Positions 13,375 to 26,488 of a DNA stretch of 64,000 nucleotides are shown here, in pieces. Position numbers and translations under genes: made by a program. The notes under the pieces are model-generated. The model had not been told where the DNA came from. It ran no database searches and was given only the letters and a program-made list of their open reading frames with translations. Source of the stretch: Silene conica (taxonomy: Eukaryota > Streptophyta > Magnoliopsida > Caryophyllales > Caryophyllaceae); contig CM055318.2 of NCBI GenBank assembly GCA_029255685.2, positions 27,702,001-27,766,000 on the forward strand, read 5' to 3'. How positions within the stretch are numbered: position 1 is the stretch's first letter; every line of letters starts with the position of its first letter.

Positions 13375-15070
13375 TGTAACACCCCGATATTTTCCGTTTT
13401 ATAAAATTTAAAGATTTAATTTAATTTCGAGAATAATTTATATTTCATGAAATTTTGTGAATATATTTTAATAATATGAATATTTTATTTTTAAGCATAT
13501 TAGTTTCAAATGATGTTTCGAGTTTTATAATTTTTAAGTTTCGACTTTAATTTTCGAAAATGACAAGTATGTCGAATAATTTCATGAAATGTGGTTTATT
13601 TGTATAATTCGTTCCATCTTGAGTCATAATAGTCTTAAGGTGTTATTTCCGTCGTAGTTAGCCAAATCCGAGTCATCCCGACTCATTAAATGAATTCCGA
13701 GTCATTTCCGGCTCAAACCTCCCACATACTCCTTATGTTGTGTTTTCCTCATCAAACACATTCATTTCCTCATCTCCCTAATCAAACACAAAACCCCCAA
13801 TCCCCATTGTTGGTGATTTCTCAAGAGCACAAATCCGACCCTAGCTCCTTCGTTCCTTGCTCAAATCTCGTGTTCTTTATAGGTATGTTCTCCTCTTCTC
13901 CTTCTCCTTCTTTTCATGTCAACAAAAGCAAGTCTTGTTGAGTTTTCTGAAAACCCATTTTTCCAGGGTTTCGTTTTGACTCGTTTTTCTTGTTGTTCTT
14001 GGGCGAGAATGGGTGCTTGGACTTCATTGACGAGTTTCCTTGAAGATTTGACGAGCTTTAAAGGTAACTTTGAGAGGTTACTCGACTTTAAATCAGAATC
14101 GATTGTGTGTGGTCATTGTTGTTTAATTTCTGAAATTTTGATGCTTTGTATGGTGATGTTCATTATTCAATTGATTGCAATGATATTCATGTTGATTGGT
14201 GGTATGAATGATGGATTTTAGTTGTGTTTATTCGGTAAATTGATATTCGTCACATGCTCATTGTGTTCATGGCAATAATGTGATATTCGATTGATTTTAA
14301 TCCATGTTCAAAGTTGTTGGTCATGTTTATAATCGTTTGTTTGCATTGTATATTGGTATATATGCGTCTTGGTTGGGATATCGTGTTGCCTAGGTGTAAA
14401 ACCCCTCTCGAAAGCGGAAATATAAACATACAAAAGTACTAAAAATGCAGCGGAATTAAAAACTTTTTAAATACAAACAACATGCGAGAAGAATTAAACT
14501 GAAACGAAAACTGAAACTGATATAAACAAAATAGATAAGTATAACAGTTCTAAGTATCAAAACGAAATATAAATACAAAGCCTGGGATGGAACATCCCTA
14601 CAGGCACCAACCAAAAACTGTATCAAAAACGAAGAGTCTAGTTAATCGATAAACGTGTAAGTCATATGATGAAAGGATCATCACTCGCTAGCTCTCAAGT
14701 GAACCCCGCTCCAACCTGCATGTACCTACATACATGAAAACATGTACGCCACAATCAGTGGGGAGTGACTAGAGTTCTCCTAGCCACCTTTTGTAACGAC
14801 ACGTAACAAGTAAAGCAATACAGAATACTCCAACATATATAAACATGTGAAGCATAAACAACTCATCAACTGTTCTCATACTACCATGCAACCTCTAATG
14901 CACGGCTCTCAACCAACTTCATAAACCGCTAGGAAGGATAGCCGGTTTCCCTTCTGGTTACCCAGTCGGGGGGTCTTTCAATCCAACTATTTATGAAACC
15001 GATCAAAGAGTCATCCAATGCCTTGGATGAACAACCACAAAATCAAGTATCATCATCAACATCTATATCT

Positions 15071-15676
15071 GACACTATACCAACTCTAGGCAAGCAGATA
15101 AACTCAACAAGTATAAGGTTCAGCGGTCAACTTAAGACATAACCTACATACTAATCAATCAGCAAGTGTAAAGGTTCAACGGTCAACTTAAGACATAACC
15201 TAAACACCAAAACATTCAGCAAGCAAGGACTCAGAGGCCAACTTAAGGCATAGACCCGCCAATCAGCAAGACACTAGACTCAGCGGCCAACTTAAGGCAT
15301 AGACTAGCATCAAAAAGTAAAGGACTCAGAGGCCAGCTTAAGGCATGTCCCTTCACTACATCACCAGATACTAAACTCAGAGGCCAGCTTAAGGCATGTT
15401 CTAGCATCAAACATCTGCACTCCGGGCAAGGTGTCAGTTCCTTAGCTACCCCGTTGTGCAGCTGCTCTACTCGTCAGACTTATAGGCCAACTTAAGGCAT
15501 GTTCCAACGCGATCACAATCAAACATGTCTGGACTCAGAGGCCAACTTAAGGCATGTCCCAGACACGACAAACATACACATATGGAGCTCAGAGGCCAGC
15601 TTAAGGCATATCCCCATATATGACAAACAACTCACGTATTAAGTTCAGAGGCCAGCTTAAGGCATAACTTAATACG
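15071..15676 (+). repeat. Hairpin array 1 in LTR C: constant loop, covarying stems
   Basis: About ten units share the loop word AGAGGCCAACTTAAGGCAT (or the variants CAGCGGTCAACTTAAGACAT and AGAGGCCAGCTTAAGGCAT). Each is bracketed by arms that pair with each other but differ between units. Clear cases are GTATAAGGTT/AACCTACATAC (15111-15151), AGTAAAGGAC/GTCCCTTCACT (15316-15357), TGTCTGGAC/GTCCCAGACA (15526-15565) and the perfect CGTATTAAGTT/AACTTAATACG (15635-15676). Some units (around 15230 and 15475) have weak arms. Confidence 0.8.
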
Positions 15677-15823
15677 CATCAATACAACATCATCAAAGTC
15701 TATGAACTAAACTATAGTTCTACTTTCTTAACTTCTAATCAACACTTAATTGACCCCGGGAACTAAGTTGAGGGAGAGCCGGTTTCCCTTTCGGTTACCC
15801 GACCGGGGGGTCTCTATCCTCAC

Positions 15824-18800
15824 TAGGGAAGGCAGTGGGTCGGGTACCCAAGCAAGACCCTTAGGGTCGGACCCTAATGGGTCGGGTATGGGTCTGAATT
15901 TTTGAGACCCACTCGGGTATGGGTCTTATATAAAAACTTCGGGTCGGGTCCGGGTCTTGGTCTTGGGACCCTACCCGACCCTTAGACCCTTATATTTATT
16001 AAAAAAAAGAAAAAGTAAAATAAAAAACACACATACGAACGTCAATAACCCAAATAATAGACACAAATAGATGACACTTATTAGTTATCATTAATATACT
16101 GTAACACCCCCATTTATTCAAGAGTCTTTAGCAAGACATTCCCGAGTAAATAGAGCCGTTACCATCTCGGAAAAACCCGAGGTAGTGAATAACAAAGTAA
16201 AACAATACAAAGCACTTTATATAAAACCGATAGAATTTAAACTTTTGTTATTACAGAGATTACATAGAAAATAAAAGCACAACTGACGACTACTCTATAT
16301 GTGATGTAGATCTAAGTCGGTCTCAAGTCCGCATCTCACATTCCCGTCCCAGCTCCTGGCTCATCTGTCTCTTTCCTGTAGAATCTACTCCCCATTCCGG
16401 ATCATCGTAGGTGTCACACGAATACACAGGGTCAACCGCGAGGTTGAGTAGGTAAAACAGCTAAAACATAAATAACAATAGAACCGTATCCTCCTCCATC
16501 TCTATTTCATTCAATCATCCTCCACGCCTCCATCACTCCACACCTCCATCACACCACACCACCATCACACCGCACCTCCCATGGCCATATCACAAGTCCC
16601 ATATCACAAGACCCATATCACAAGACCCATTTCACACCTCCCGATCTCCACAGTGATCAATAATAATAATACGATCCACAGTGCAGTAATAATCAATTAT
16701 ATCAAACTCGTAATAAGCATCACTTACACATTTCATGTCATAACATGAATCATAATATATTTCCTCTACCTCGAATTGCCGAATGACAACCGAACAGCTG
16801 CTAGAATTATTCCACCTCGAACTCAGTTCCTATAAATAGCACTTAACATCAATTCCTACCCATGCAACCACATTACTAAAATTACTTGACCATGTTCATA
16901 GTCATATTTTCATAACACCTTATAAATGCATACTTAAAACATGCTCATATACATATCAATAATTATTAACCAACTACAACTTACTAAATATAGAATTACC
17001 CTATATAGCATAACTCAAACAATCGGTCATTACTAATTTTGTAGAATACATACTCCATAAATAAACAAGGAAAGAAATATTAGTTAACGTTATTCATACT
17101 ATCGTACAAACAATAAAAGGACGACCCATACTTATAACAACATTAATCATTTAATTATCATACTATAAGAATAATAATAATAATAATACTAATGATAATA
17201 ATAATAATAATATTTTTTTTTTTTTGTAAAGGTAGTGGTGAAAACCTAAAGAAAAAGAATTATAAACAACCTAACACAACACGTAACAACAACCACAAGA
17301 ACATAAACACGTAACAAGCAACCACAACATGAACAGCCTACGCTCCCAGCCTACTTTCCAGCCCTTTCGACAACCTCCTGCTGCCCTAACCACCGCCACT
17401 CCCTCGTGACCACCTTCCTTGGACTACGGTGCATCCACCACCACCTACTACTACCCTAGGAACCACCCCTGTGGCCGTCGACACTGTCCCCAAAACCCCT
17501 GGTCACACAGCCAACCCAGAATCCCTGCGAACCCTTGTGTCAACCCCCTGTAACCACGCTCTCATTCCCCAACTAACATCACTTCTAGCCCAACCAACCA
17601 CCAGACTAGACACCTCACACTACACACCAACCCCTGGTCCCAGACACCCACCTTCGAACCCTCTCCACCCTTCACACAACCATTACCAAACCATCGCGCG
17701 CACTCACCTTACCCCCCTGTTTCTGTACCCTTTTTGACACTGTCTCTCTCTCTCAATATATGCTTCTCAACCACCACGCACCACCTCCCTTACCACCACC
17801 ACCATGATCCACAAACATCACCCTACCACCTATGACAGACTCACGTTCATAAACAACCCAGAATAGCAACGAAACAACCACAAAATTCTACGAACAGAGC
17901 ATAAAAACACCTCACTGACGACATTCACGGTGGTTATGGTGACAGTAACAGTGCCCCGGTGGTTGTTAAGAAAAGACAAACATGTTCTATATACTTCATA
18001 GATTAATAATATGCGAAGAAGAAGACCCATAGACCCACGCAATTGATGAATAACACGACTTAAAACAAGTGAAACCAGAGAAGCAATATGAAAACACGGT
18101 GAACATACCCTTTTCCAGCGTGTTTGAAGGGCCCTGAACCACCCTAAACCACCGTGTCAACCTCCCTTCTTAACCTCTGATGTGGCGGCTGCAGTGTAGG
18201 CGTGATGGTTATGTGTCGATTAGGGTAAACCGAGGTCTACACATGCCTTATGTGAGGCGGCAGAGAGTGAGGGTGAGTTTTTGAGTGATTTTGTGTTGTG
18301 TCAAGTTTTGGGCTGTTTCAAACCCTTGCACGCAAAACGAGGCCCAATCCGTAACTTGACACGATATATACTAACTTACGAATTCGACCCCTCAATAACA
18401 ACATATAAAGCATGTCCACTTATTCAATAGAATTATTATCGAACACCAACGCTCAGAATAATTATCAACACATCAACAAATATTATTAAATATTAAAATA
18501 AAGTATAATAAAATACGCGGTGTTACATATACTATACGCATATCAAAATAATCATTAAGAATAACGAGGAAATTGATGAAAATGATGAGTTTTGGTACCC
18601 TAAAACATATAACTTAGGGTCGGGACGGGTAATGATCAAATAACCAAGATTTTGTAATACTTTAATCAAAACTTTTTAATTTAATTCAAACCTTGGTACA
18701 TTTATTGAATGACTCGTTAAGAAAAATTGGACCCTAGGGTAGACCCTACCCAGACCCAGACCCATTAGGGTCGAGTATGGGTCCATAAATTTCAGACCCT

Positions 18801-18896
18801 TTAGGGTCTGGGTCGGGTATGGGTCTAAGATTTTTTACTGCGGGTCGGGTCGGGTCTTGTCGGACCCTACCCAGACCCTACCCATTGCCATCCCTA
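15824..18896. mobile_element. hAT-like MITE carrying a solo LTR
   Basis: Its termini are TAGGGAAGGCAGTGGGTCGGG and, reverse-complemented, TAGGGATGGCAATGGGTAGGG. It is flanked by ATCCTCAC (15816-15823) and ATCCTGAC (18897-18904), an 8-bp duplication with one mismatch as in the hAT superfamily. Repeated GGGTCGGGT and GGGTATGGGTCT words fill both ends. Without the nested solo LTR it is about 640 bp and encodes nothing. It splits LTR C between its two hairpin arrays. Confidence 0.85.
16100..18527. mobile_element. Solo LTR, 2,428 bp (TGTAACACCCCCATT family)
   Basis: It starts TGTAACACCCCCATTTATT and ends GCGGTGTTACA, flanked by a perfect TATAC duplication (16095-16099; 18528-18532). The left portion matches 5559 onward (CATCTCGG, CCCCATTCCGGATCATCGTAG). 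No internal region, primer site or protein remains, so it is the product of LTR-LTR recombination. Weak open frames at 17429-17737 are proline/threonine-rich and not convincing genes. Confidence 0.92.
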
Positions 18897-19045
18897 ATCC
18901 TGACTCCATTCCCGAACCCAATATAGTGTTGCCCATCCTCCGGGGACCTCAAATACATATCAAAGATACAAGGAACGAGTTTCAACCAAAACTGATCAAC
19001 CGTCTAAAAGTTATGAACAATTTACGAAAAGAAAACAAGCTACAG

Positions 19046-19430
19046 GGGCTCCCAGCCGGTCGGCAGGCAGCCGGCCTACCGGCTGGCAACCCAACTCAGC
19101 CTCCTCCTTCTTTAAAACTAAAACAACCCAAAAGGACTCCCAGCCGGTCGGCAGGCAGCCGGCCTACCGGCTGGGAACCCGATCCCAACATACGTATTAT
19201 TTCACATTGAGGTTCCCAGCCGGTTGGCAGGCAGCCGGTCTACCGGCTGGGCACCTTTTTCCCTACTTACAAAATACGCAAGACAACATCAAAAGAGACT
19301 ACCAGCCGGTCGGCAGGCAGCCGACCCACCGGCTGGCAGTCCAAAACCCAATTTCTCCAAAACTCGCAAAACCCACTAAAGGTACTCCCAGCCGGTCGAC
19401 CGGCGGCCAGTCGGTCGACCGGCTCAGAGA
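19046..19430 (+). repeat. GC-rich hairpin array 2 of LTR C
   Basis: Five units of the form CCAGCCGGT...ACCGGCTGG occur here, the last with GGTCGACCGG twice, parallel to 155-530 in unit number and spacing. Outer bases of the stems change together (for example CCAGCC/GGCTGG against GAGCCGG/CCGGCTC in the copy at 36472). Confidence 0.8.
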
Positions 19431-19571
19431 GCCTGTACACAAAATCGCGTTTTCCAGCCTTTGCAAAACTCAATAATTCGACACCAAATCTTAAGAATCG
19501 CTACAAGCAAGGTTTACTCAACATCACCAATCACTCAACAACACTAACTAACAGCAAACAAACCCATAACA

Positions 19572-20811
19572 TGTTGGGAAATGTGTCCTCAACAATAGTG
19601 CGATCACGACAGTGATAAAAATCATTGTCATAAATCTTATGAAATGAATATGCAAGGAACGATCCAATATTGATTTAGTCAACTGACCAACATTAATCGG
19701 TAATGATTGGCTGACTAGAGTTTAACATTACTGTCGTATGACGGTGGTAGTCAGTTGATCCCTTTAGGTCACACCTATAGGACAGACCCCTTAAATATAT
19801 ATATTGATCAATTGTATATGATACGAATTGATCGATTCCTTAAGACCATATATCGAAAAATCAGAGGTTGAATCTTAAAGTAAGATTTATATTTGAAATT
19901 GAAATGTGTCAATTGTCAAATATTAATCGATATTTATGAAATGTCGAAATTAGAATGAGAAGGGTTCGTGGTTATAACAAATGTTGTATATCGTATTGAC
20001 GATTATCATAATAACCATATTTTGAGATGGTGATTATGAATTACTAAATAATTTGTTAAATATGATTTGATTAATTTAGAAATATTATTTATGTGATAAA
20101 TATATTTTAAATTAATACAATTGAATTATGTCACATAGGATGTCACATATTACACAATTGTACAAATTACAATTTTGTTAAATAAGGTCCATTTTACAAT
20201 ATAATGTGTCGTGTGTATATGCATGTGTTATGGATTAATGTTAGTAATATTAATTCTTACACACTTAATGATTACTATAAGATAGTCTTACATACCTATT
20301 AGTAGGTATGTATACTTGAGTGCATGTGTAAGACAAGCAACCTATTTTGGTCTTCCTAAACACATATCACACGACACACACCACCACACTACCTCACCCT
20401 CTATAAATGTGAATAGTTCACATCATTGTTTTCATTCTAACTTATGCATTTTTCTTTAGTATGAGAAAAATTCAAGAAACCTCTAACACAATATTATGTA
20501 CATAATATTTTAAATACTAATTAGAGTATTTGTATTCGGTTTTGAGATAACCTAATTCCGTCTCCTAGCTCGGGTTCGGTCTTCGGTGTTTAAGGGTAGG
20601 TCTTGGGTGCATCGTAAAGGAGGCAAGCTAATTTGGTTTCTCCGTGGAGGATCGTCCTAACACTTTTCGGACCGTTTGTAAGGCCCTTTCCTTCATTGTT
20701 CCGCATTCACTTTGCATGCATAAGATCGACTAAATTAATATGAGTTTAATTAGTATAATTAGTAAGACTAATATTTCGAACTAGCTAGTATGACTACCTT
20801 AGTTTCCAACA
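19572..20811 (+). repeat. 5' LTR of copia B
   Basis: It begins TGTTGGGAAATGTGTCC and ends GTTTCCAACA. It contains a probable TATA box (CTATAAATG, about 20402-20408), and the 3' half carries CTTGGGTGCATCGTAAAGGAGG, a conserved LTR phrase also present in copia A, copia F-like and solo LTRs in the window. Confidence 0.95.
20402..20408 (+). promoter_or_regulatory. Probable TATA box in copia B 5' LTR
   Basis: TATAAAT stands in an AT-moderate stretch after CCTCACCCTC, about two-thirds through the LTR, where a U3/R boundary is expected. The same element is in the 3' LTR at about 27999-28005. No experimental support. Confidence 0.5.
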
Positions 20812-20813
20812 AT

Positions 20814-20825
20814 TGGTATCAGAGC
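20814..20825 (+). other. Primer binding site of copia B (tRNA-iMet)
   Basis: TGGTATCAGAGC, complementary to the 3' end of plant initiator methionine tRNA, begins two bases after the 5' LTR. This is the standard Copia minus-strand primer site. Confidence 0.95.
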
Positions 20826-23290
20826 ACTAGGTTGCTTGCATGCAACTCGATTTTATACGTTTTTGCGAGAAAATGCGATTTTAATTAAAACGAATATGAG
20901 TAGTACATATAGGATATGCACGAAAATGTTATTGCATGTATATTTTCTGGTCTTAAAATAGTTTTAAGTCATTTTGATGATTTATGGAAAAATATTGTTC
21001 ATCATTGTAATTAAATTGGTTAATTCATGCTCTAAATCGGTTAAAAATGTTTTATTATGGGAAAAATAGCTAAATAATGTTTCTGGCCATGAATTTTAAA
21101 TATGTTCTCACATGCATTTAACATATTATGAATATATAATTTTCGAAATTATTGAAGGTTTTATGCATGGTTTATGATTTTTAATGGTTAAATAGTCATA
21201 AAATGAGTTAAATATGGGATAAATAGTTATATTATGAATTTAACTTTAAAAATTTTTTTGTAGATGTCACATACAATATATGAAACATATGATAAATTTT
21301 TCAGAAATTTTTTGTTAATATTGCATGAATATTGATTTTTATCGTAAAAATCGTAATATTAGTGACATATTTTAGCTTAAATAGTTTAAGTTCGAATTTG
21401 ACCATAAAAATTTAATATAGTGTCACATATATTATTTCTAGCATGCATGTGAATTTTGAGCTATTAATCTCGAATTTTGCATGAGAAATGATTTTAATCG
21501 GTAAAATCGCGTAATATATGACACGAATTATTAAAAATAGTAAAAGTTACTTAAATGGTCCGAAAAATTCACCCATATTAGTCATATTATATATGATCAT
21601 CAACATATTTTTATTTAGTGCCAAAAGTTTCTGAAATTTTAATTTTAATTTTAAAGAGTTAAAGTTGATATTGAGTGTTGTAAGAGTCATAATCATTACT
21701 TTTCAGACCTTAAACAATGTTTTTCAGCCTGATTTTTCTGCATTTTCAGATACTTTGAGTGTCTAGGAAGATGTAAAAATTATATTGATATTTTATTTAC
21801 ATAATTTTTGAATTAATTTTGAATTTTTCGATATATTATGCATATTATACGGCTATTTTACGAAATAAATGGTGTATTTCGAAAATATTTAATTTTTAAG
21901 GATCTGAAATTTTAGAAAATTTTCAGTATGTTCAAAATTTTGAATTTTGAATTTTCGAAATTTTTATGACTCGGTTGATTATTTTAATGCTATTTCCCGT
22001 AAAACCGATTAAAAACGAACAATATTAAAATAAAAGTTAAGTTATTTCAAAATTTGAGTAAGACTAAATTTTGAATCCTAAAATGTGTTAGGAAACTTAA
22101 CTATATCATGAATGGTGATTCATAAAGTGATTAGTGATTTTAAAATTGTTTAAATCACGTTATTCCATAAAACCGTGTTATTACGAATAACGATATTTAA
22201 AACTTGTTTAAATAGGATGATTTGGCTTAGGTTTTGCATTTTACATAAGCATTTCATATTTAATTATTGTTTATGAATGTCATATTTTATTTACGTAATT
22301 TTGGAATTATGTAATTTACTTAGTATGGCCTTAGATTTTAATCGATATTTCCCGTAATGTTAGGGTTTATCGATTCGGTTGTAATTTAATGTGATCTCGT
22401 ATCACTTTATTTTATTGTTTTATTTTATTTTATAATGTATAAAATAGATAGAAAATTTGTAATTATTTATAATTCCGGATATCCTTGAAGACGGTTCCAT
22501 TTCGGAAAGGAGTTCCGACCAAGACGGAGTTTGCCTTGGGATGCGTGCCGCGTGTGACGTTCAAGGGACCAAAGGAGTTGGTTTCCGAATTTGTATTTTA
22601 CTTCATTTTTTATTTTAGGAAAGGCCATACTAGGGTTTTATTTATGTTTTTATTATTTATGCTTTTATTTATGCTTATCATGTTTGCATGCATAGCCAAA
22701 TCGTCATCCAAACTCGTGCATTTCATCGATTTTATCGACCGTGTCAATCAATTTATCGATAATTCACCGACTTAGTTCACTTAAAGGAGATAGATAATAA
22801 ATTGACAAGATCTCTTACGTTATTTCAAAATCGAGACATAGCCTTACCAAAAAGTAAAGGACCCGCGAAGGATCTTCTTCATAAGGGAGTAGGCTCGGCT
22901 AAACCGGGGTGCAAACCTTATTACGTTGGTGAAGTGGGGTAATATGATTACTTATTCTTGAAATTTGGTTGATCTCGACGAAGGTATTCGAGCCACCGTA
23001 GTGGTAATAAGTTCGGGCGAAGATAAGAATTAGTGTAATTTTATCGACCGAGAGTTCTAAAAGTAGAATCGATTAAGGGGTTAATCTACCGAGTCACATT
23101 AATGAGGGATGTATCGGCTAAACCGTGCCCGAGTTAGTTTGTATTTGGGTCTCGGGATCATTTACTTAATTGGGTAAGAGATCATTAAGTAGATGCTTAA
23201 CTTGTTTAAAATTTACAAGTTTATTTATTAAAACGATAATTGTGTTTTAATTCCTTTATTTTATTGTAGTTCATTTTCGACTATCAATCA
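20826..23290 (+). other. Long untranslated leader of copia B
   Basis: About 2.5 kb of AT-rich sequence lies between the primer site and the gag ATG. The frame at 22485-22775 has no recognisable domain and is probably fortuitous. A comparable leader of about 1.7 kb precedes gag-pol in copia F. Confidence 0.8.
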
Positions 23291-24217
23291 ATGGCAAATA
23301 ACGCTCCACCACTCCCACATCACGTTTCATGGCTTCGGTCTTTTATGGATCGTTGCAAGCTTGAGAAGCATGGCGCCAATTTTAAAGATTGGGACGCCCA
23401 ATTGGTGTTGGCCGCGGAAGCCGACGATAAGACTCGTTATCTTACCATTATTGCCGCTCCTCCCACTCCCGGTGCTCGTTCATCGGAAGCGACTCGTGAG
23501 GCCTATGAGGCCTACATGAAAGAGTCACATGCTTTGAAGAACGTGCTTATATTTTCGATGGAGCCGGATCTCCAAAGAAGAATGATTAAGCTAGCCACGG
23601 CTAATGAGATTTACACTAAGATTGCGACCATGTTTTCGCAAGCTCCTAGAGTAATCCAATATGAGGCGGCCTCCGCATTCTTTGATTTGACCTTAAAGGA
23701 AGGTCAAAGGGTTAGTCCTCATGTGCTCAAAATGGTTGAGCTAGCCGAAACCTTGAAGATACAAGGGGTGAATGTTCCCGACTCGCTTATTGTTGACAAA
23801 ATCCTTCACTCCCTCAACAAAGTGAAATCGTATGTTCAGTTTCGGGTAAAATATAACATGCGTAATCAAGAAACCTCCTTGGACGAGTTACATAAGATGT
23901 TGGTCCAAGCGGAGAGGGATATGGGACTTAATGAGAGTTCCACAAAGGATGTGCTTAATATCGATTCAAAAAGCAAGAGGAAGTTTAAGCGCAAGGCCAA
24001 CAAGGGTAAAAATGTTAAAGCCTTCAAACCCGCATCTCCTAAGGAGAAGACTTTTACGAAAGGTGCTTCTTCATCGTCGTCAAAGGTTGATGACAAGTGC
24101 CATTATTGCACTAAGATGGGGCATTTGAAGCGGAATTGCCCGAAGTATCTCCATGACCTCAAAGCCGGAAAGGTTCTTGCAGTAGGTATAAATTCTCGTC
24201 TAATTCATGTTATTTAA
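23291..24217 (+). CDS. Copia-type Gag protein, intact (308 aa)
   Basis: This is the nucleocapsid protein that packages the retrotransposon RNA into cytoplasmic virus-like particles. Residues about 20-215 form the Copia gag domain (motifs FKDWDAQL, KNVLIFSME, TMFSQAPRVIQY, LHKMLVQAERDMGL). A basic Lys/Ser linker follows, then a CCHC zinc knuckle CHYCTKMGHLKRNC at about 270-283. The ATG follows TATCAATCA and matches the start of related Gags. Translation stops at SRLIHVI, the point where copia F continues into its protease, so pol is cleanly absent rather than frameshifted. Copia F Gag at 61222 is a distant relative. Confidence 0.93.
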   Translation: MANNAPPLPHHVSWLRSFMDRCKLEKHGANFKDWDAQLVLAAEADDKTRYLTIIAAPPTPGARSSEATREAYEAYMKESHALKNVLIFSMEPDLQRRMIKLATANEIYTKIATMFSQAPRVIQYEAASAFFDLTLKEGQRVSPHVLKMVELAETLKIQGVNVPDSLIVDKILHSLNKVKSYVQFRVKYNMRNQETSLDELHKMLVQAERDMGLNESSTKDVLNIDSKSKRKFKRKANKGKNVKAFKPASPKEKTFTKGASSSSSKVDDKCHYCTKMGHLKRNCPKYLHDLKAGKVLAVGINSRLIHVI

Positions 24218-26488
24218 TCAATTTTTGTATATTGATACAAGTTATTGATTCTCACCCGTTTATAAATTGTTTTAAAGGGGCTCCTACCAAAGACAAAGGC
24301 AAGGAGAAGGAGAAGGAAACTTGAAGTTCCTTTCAAGGATGGCTAAGTTAGCATCCGAGATTGAAGACATGAAGAGCATGGCTCTAATTTTCAATTAATG
24401 TCTTCTTTCTTTTCGCATTTTAATTAAAGAACTTTGTATTTCTTGTACGACAAGAATCTTGTTGAAACAATGGTTGTAATAGTGGTGACTTGGTTTTCAA
24501 CCCAAGTCAACCTTTTGTTCTTAATCAAACATGTTTGGTTGTTTTAAAATGCTTTTATATGATATATAACATGAGAAATATGATAGGATCATTATAAAAG
24601 TAATTCGACTTACTTAAAAACGAGAATTGCATCCCGTGAAATATTTCAAATTCAAACATAATAACATCAGTTCGTTATAAGATGATTACCTAAAACGAAT
24701 GAGAGTACTAAAGTCTCACAACTCACATAATTCTTTATCCAAAACATTGTTGACGGGCGAAAATGCTATCCTTCTTAAATAATGGTTATTTTAAAAGGAT
24801 AGAGTGGGAGAAATTCTACGCCCGCAAACCAATGAAATAAACATAGGATCTTAGAGAAGAGTCCTATAAGGAGTCCTTGAGAAGAACTCTAAAAGATTGG
24901 ATAGAAGAAACTACGAGAGGACACAGAAGAAACTACCCGGGGACACAAAAGGAAATGTTCCTTATGTAGTCATTAGTTCCCAGAGAGGACAAAGGGAACC
25001 GCGAGTGTTAACGGAAGGAAATCATTTCCATGATGTTAATGTTTCTGTTTTATAAAGATAATAGAGGAGAAATTATCTCGTGGGAAAGAAAATGAAAATG
25101 AAATGTTCATTACGAGTTGAGAAAATGTTTGAAGTAAATCAAAATGAAATGTTCATTATGAGTTGAGAAGATGTTTGAAGATGTTACCTAATCACTATGA
25201 AATCAGTGGGAGTTATTAACTATAAGATAGTAATACAAAATTAAGTGGGAGAAAAGTTATTAAGAAAACGAAACCTACCATTTAGAGAGGATGATGATTC
25301 TTTAAAGGTTAAAGAATATGAGGTTTTCAATTCTAAATAAATGTATGTTAAAAACATAAGTGAGTTTATTATATGATAATGAAACGTCACCGATTAGTAT
25401 ACAAGGTTTGGAGTTGAATCCGAGATATGAAAATGTTAATTCATATAACCTTGATCAAAATGCCATAAGTTGAAATAAAGCCCTATTTCGATATAAGTTC
25501 TCGAGGAGAACTAATGGATCGAATCTAGGTTGACTACAATATAAATTCTAGTACAATATGACTATGTTCATATGGATGACATGTCATGAGTTTTGAGAAA
25601 ACAGTGGGAGCTTCCTTAAAGTAAGGAAACTCGAGTCGAGTATAAGAGACTTGAAGTGTACTTGAATTAGATCATATTATACAAGATAATATGAGTCAAA
25701 AGGAACCCGAAATTTGTAGGTTTAAAAGATGTGAAGATAGGGTATATTCACATAACAAACCATTAATACAAATTGATGTATGATCATCAAAGATTGTTTA
25801 TGTGGAGCAACAATATCGTATTGATTGTTCGCACATAATAATCACTCTTATCGTTTGAGTTATTATTATCAATATTAACTCACAATTTATACTTTGTGAA
25901 ATCCAAATGGGTTGTAAGAGACAATTTGAACCCCATAAGTGAACTGGATTAACTTAGTATAGCCCATAGTCGCTTGTATGAGGTGACGTCTCGAAGCGAC
26001 TACAATGTGAGGCGATTGATGGCAAGTTCAAAAGTCATAGAGTCATATGGGATGACTAGTCGATCACATCGGCAGACTGTGTAACACTCTGTTGGGCATT
26101 TAGTGACCGCTTATAGAGTTCTGGAAATTTTATAATTAGCCTGGTCGTGGCGAGAGCTACTATTTTATTCACATAAGTCGATTCTTTGACTTGAGACTGT
26201 TCGCCCAAGGTGACACAGCCTCAGATTGGCTTTGATTTTAGCTCTAAGATCAACCGTTAAAGGGGGTCAAATGGGCTTCTTTTGGGTCATGATGGACTGT
26301 GTTAGTCGAAGGGAACAATAGGATAGGAATTGTCCAGTCCCTCATCGGGGTTATCTTAAATCTCAGGGCCACTCGAGGAGAAGTTTAACTGAAAATGCGT
26401 GGCCACGCTCGGAAGGTATCTATGGTAGATAATTCCGGTCAAAGCAGTTAAATCTCCAGATCGAGAAAACCGCTCAAGATATGATCAA
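24218..26488 (+). other. Noncoding body of copia B replacing pol
   Basis: No protease, integrase or reverse transcriptase motif is visible in any frame. The stretch aligns with fragments of copia A (5384-5558, 12529-13374, 31713-32880), including GAGCATGGCTCTAATT, GGCGATTGATGGCAAGTTCAAA and GCGTGGCCACGCTCGGAAGGTA. Conservation of a noncoding body between two copies indicates an established Gag-only family. Confidence 0.8.

Noticed and set aside
15071..15676. Resemblance to a CRISPR array (regular repeat, variable spacers)
   Set aside because: The context is a plant LTR, repeat spacing varies, the variable parts pair with each other across the repeat, and no cas gene is present.
17429..17737. 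102-aa frame rich in Pro and Thr
   Set aside because: It lies inside a solo LTR with no domain, and its composition follows the local CCAC-rich bias.
20812..20825. tRNA-like match near LTR ends
   Set aside because: Only the 12-base primer complement is present, not a tRNA gene; annotated as primer binding site.
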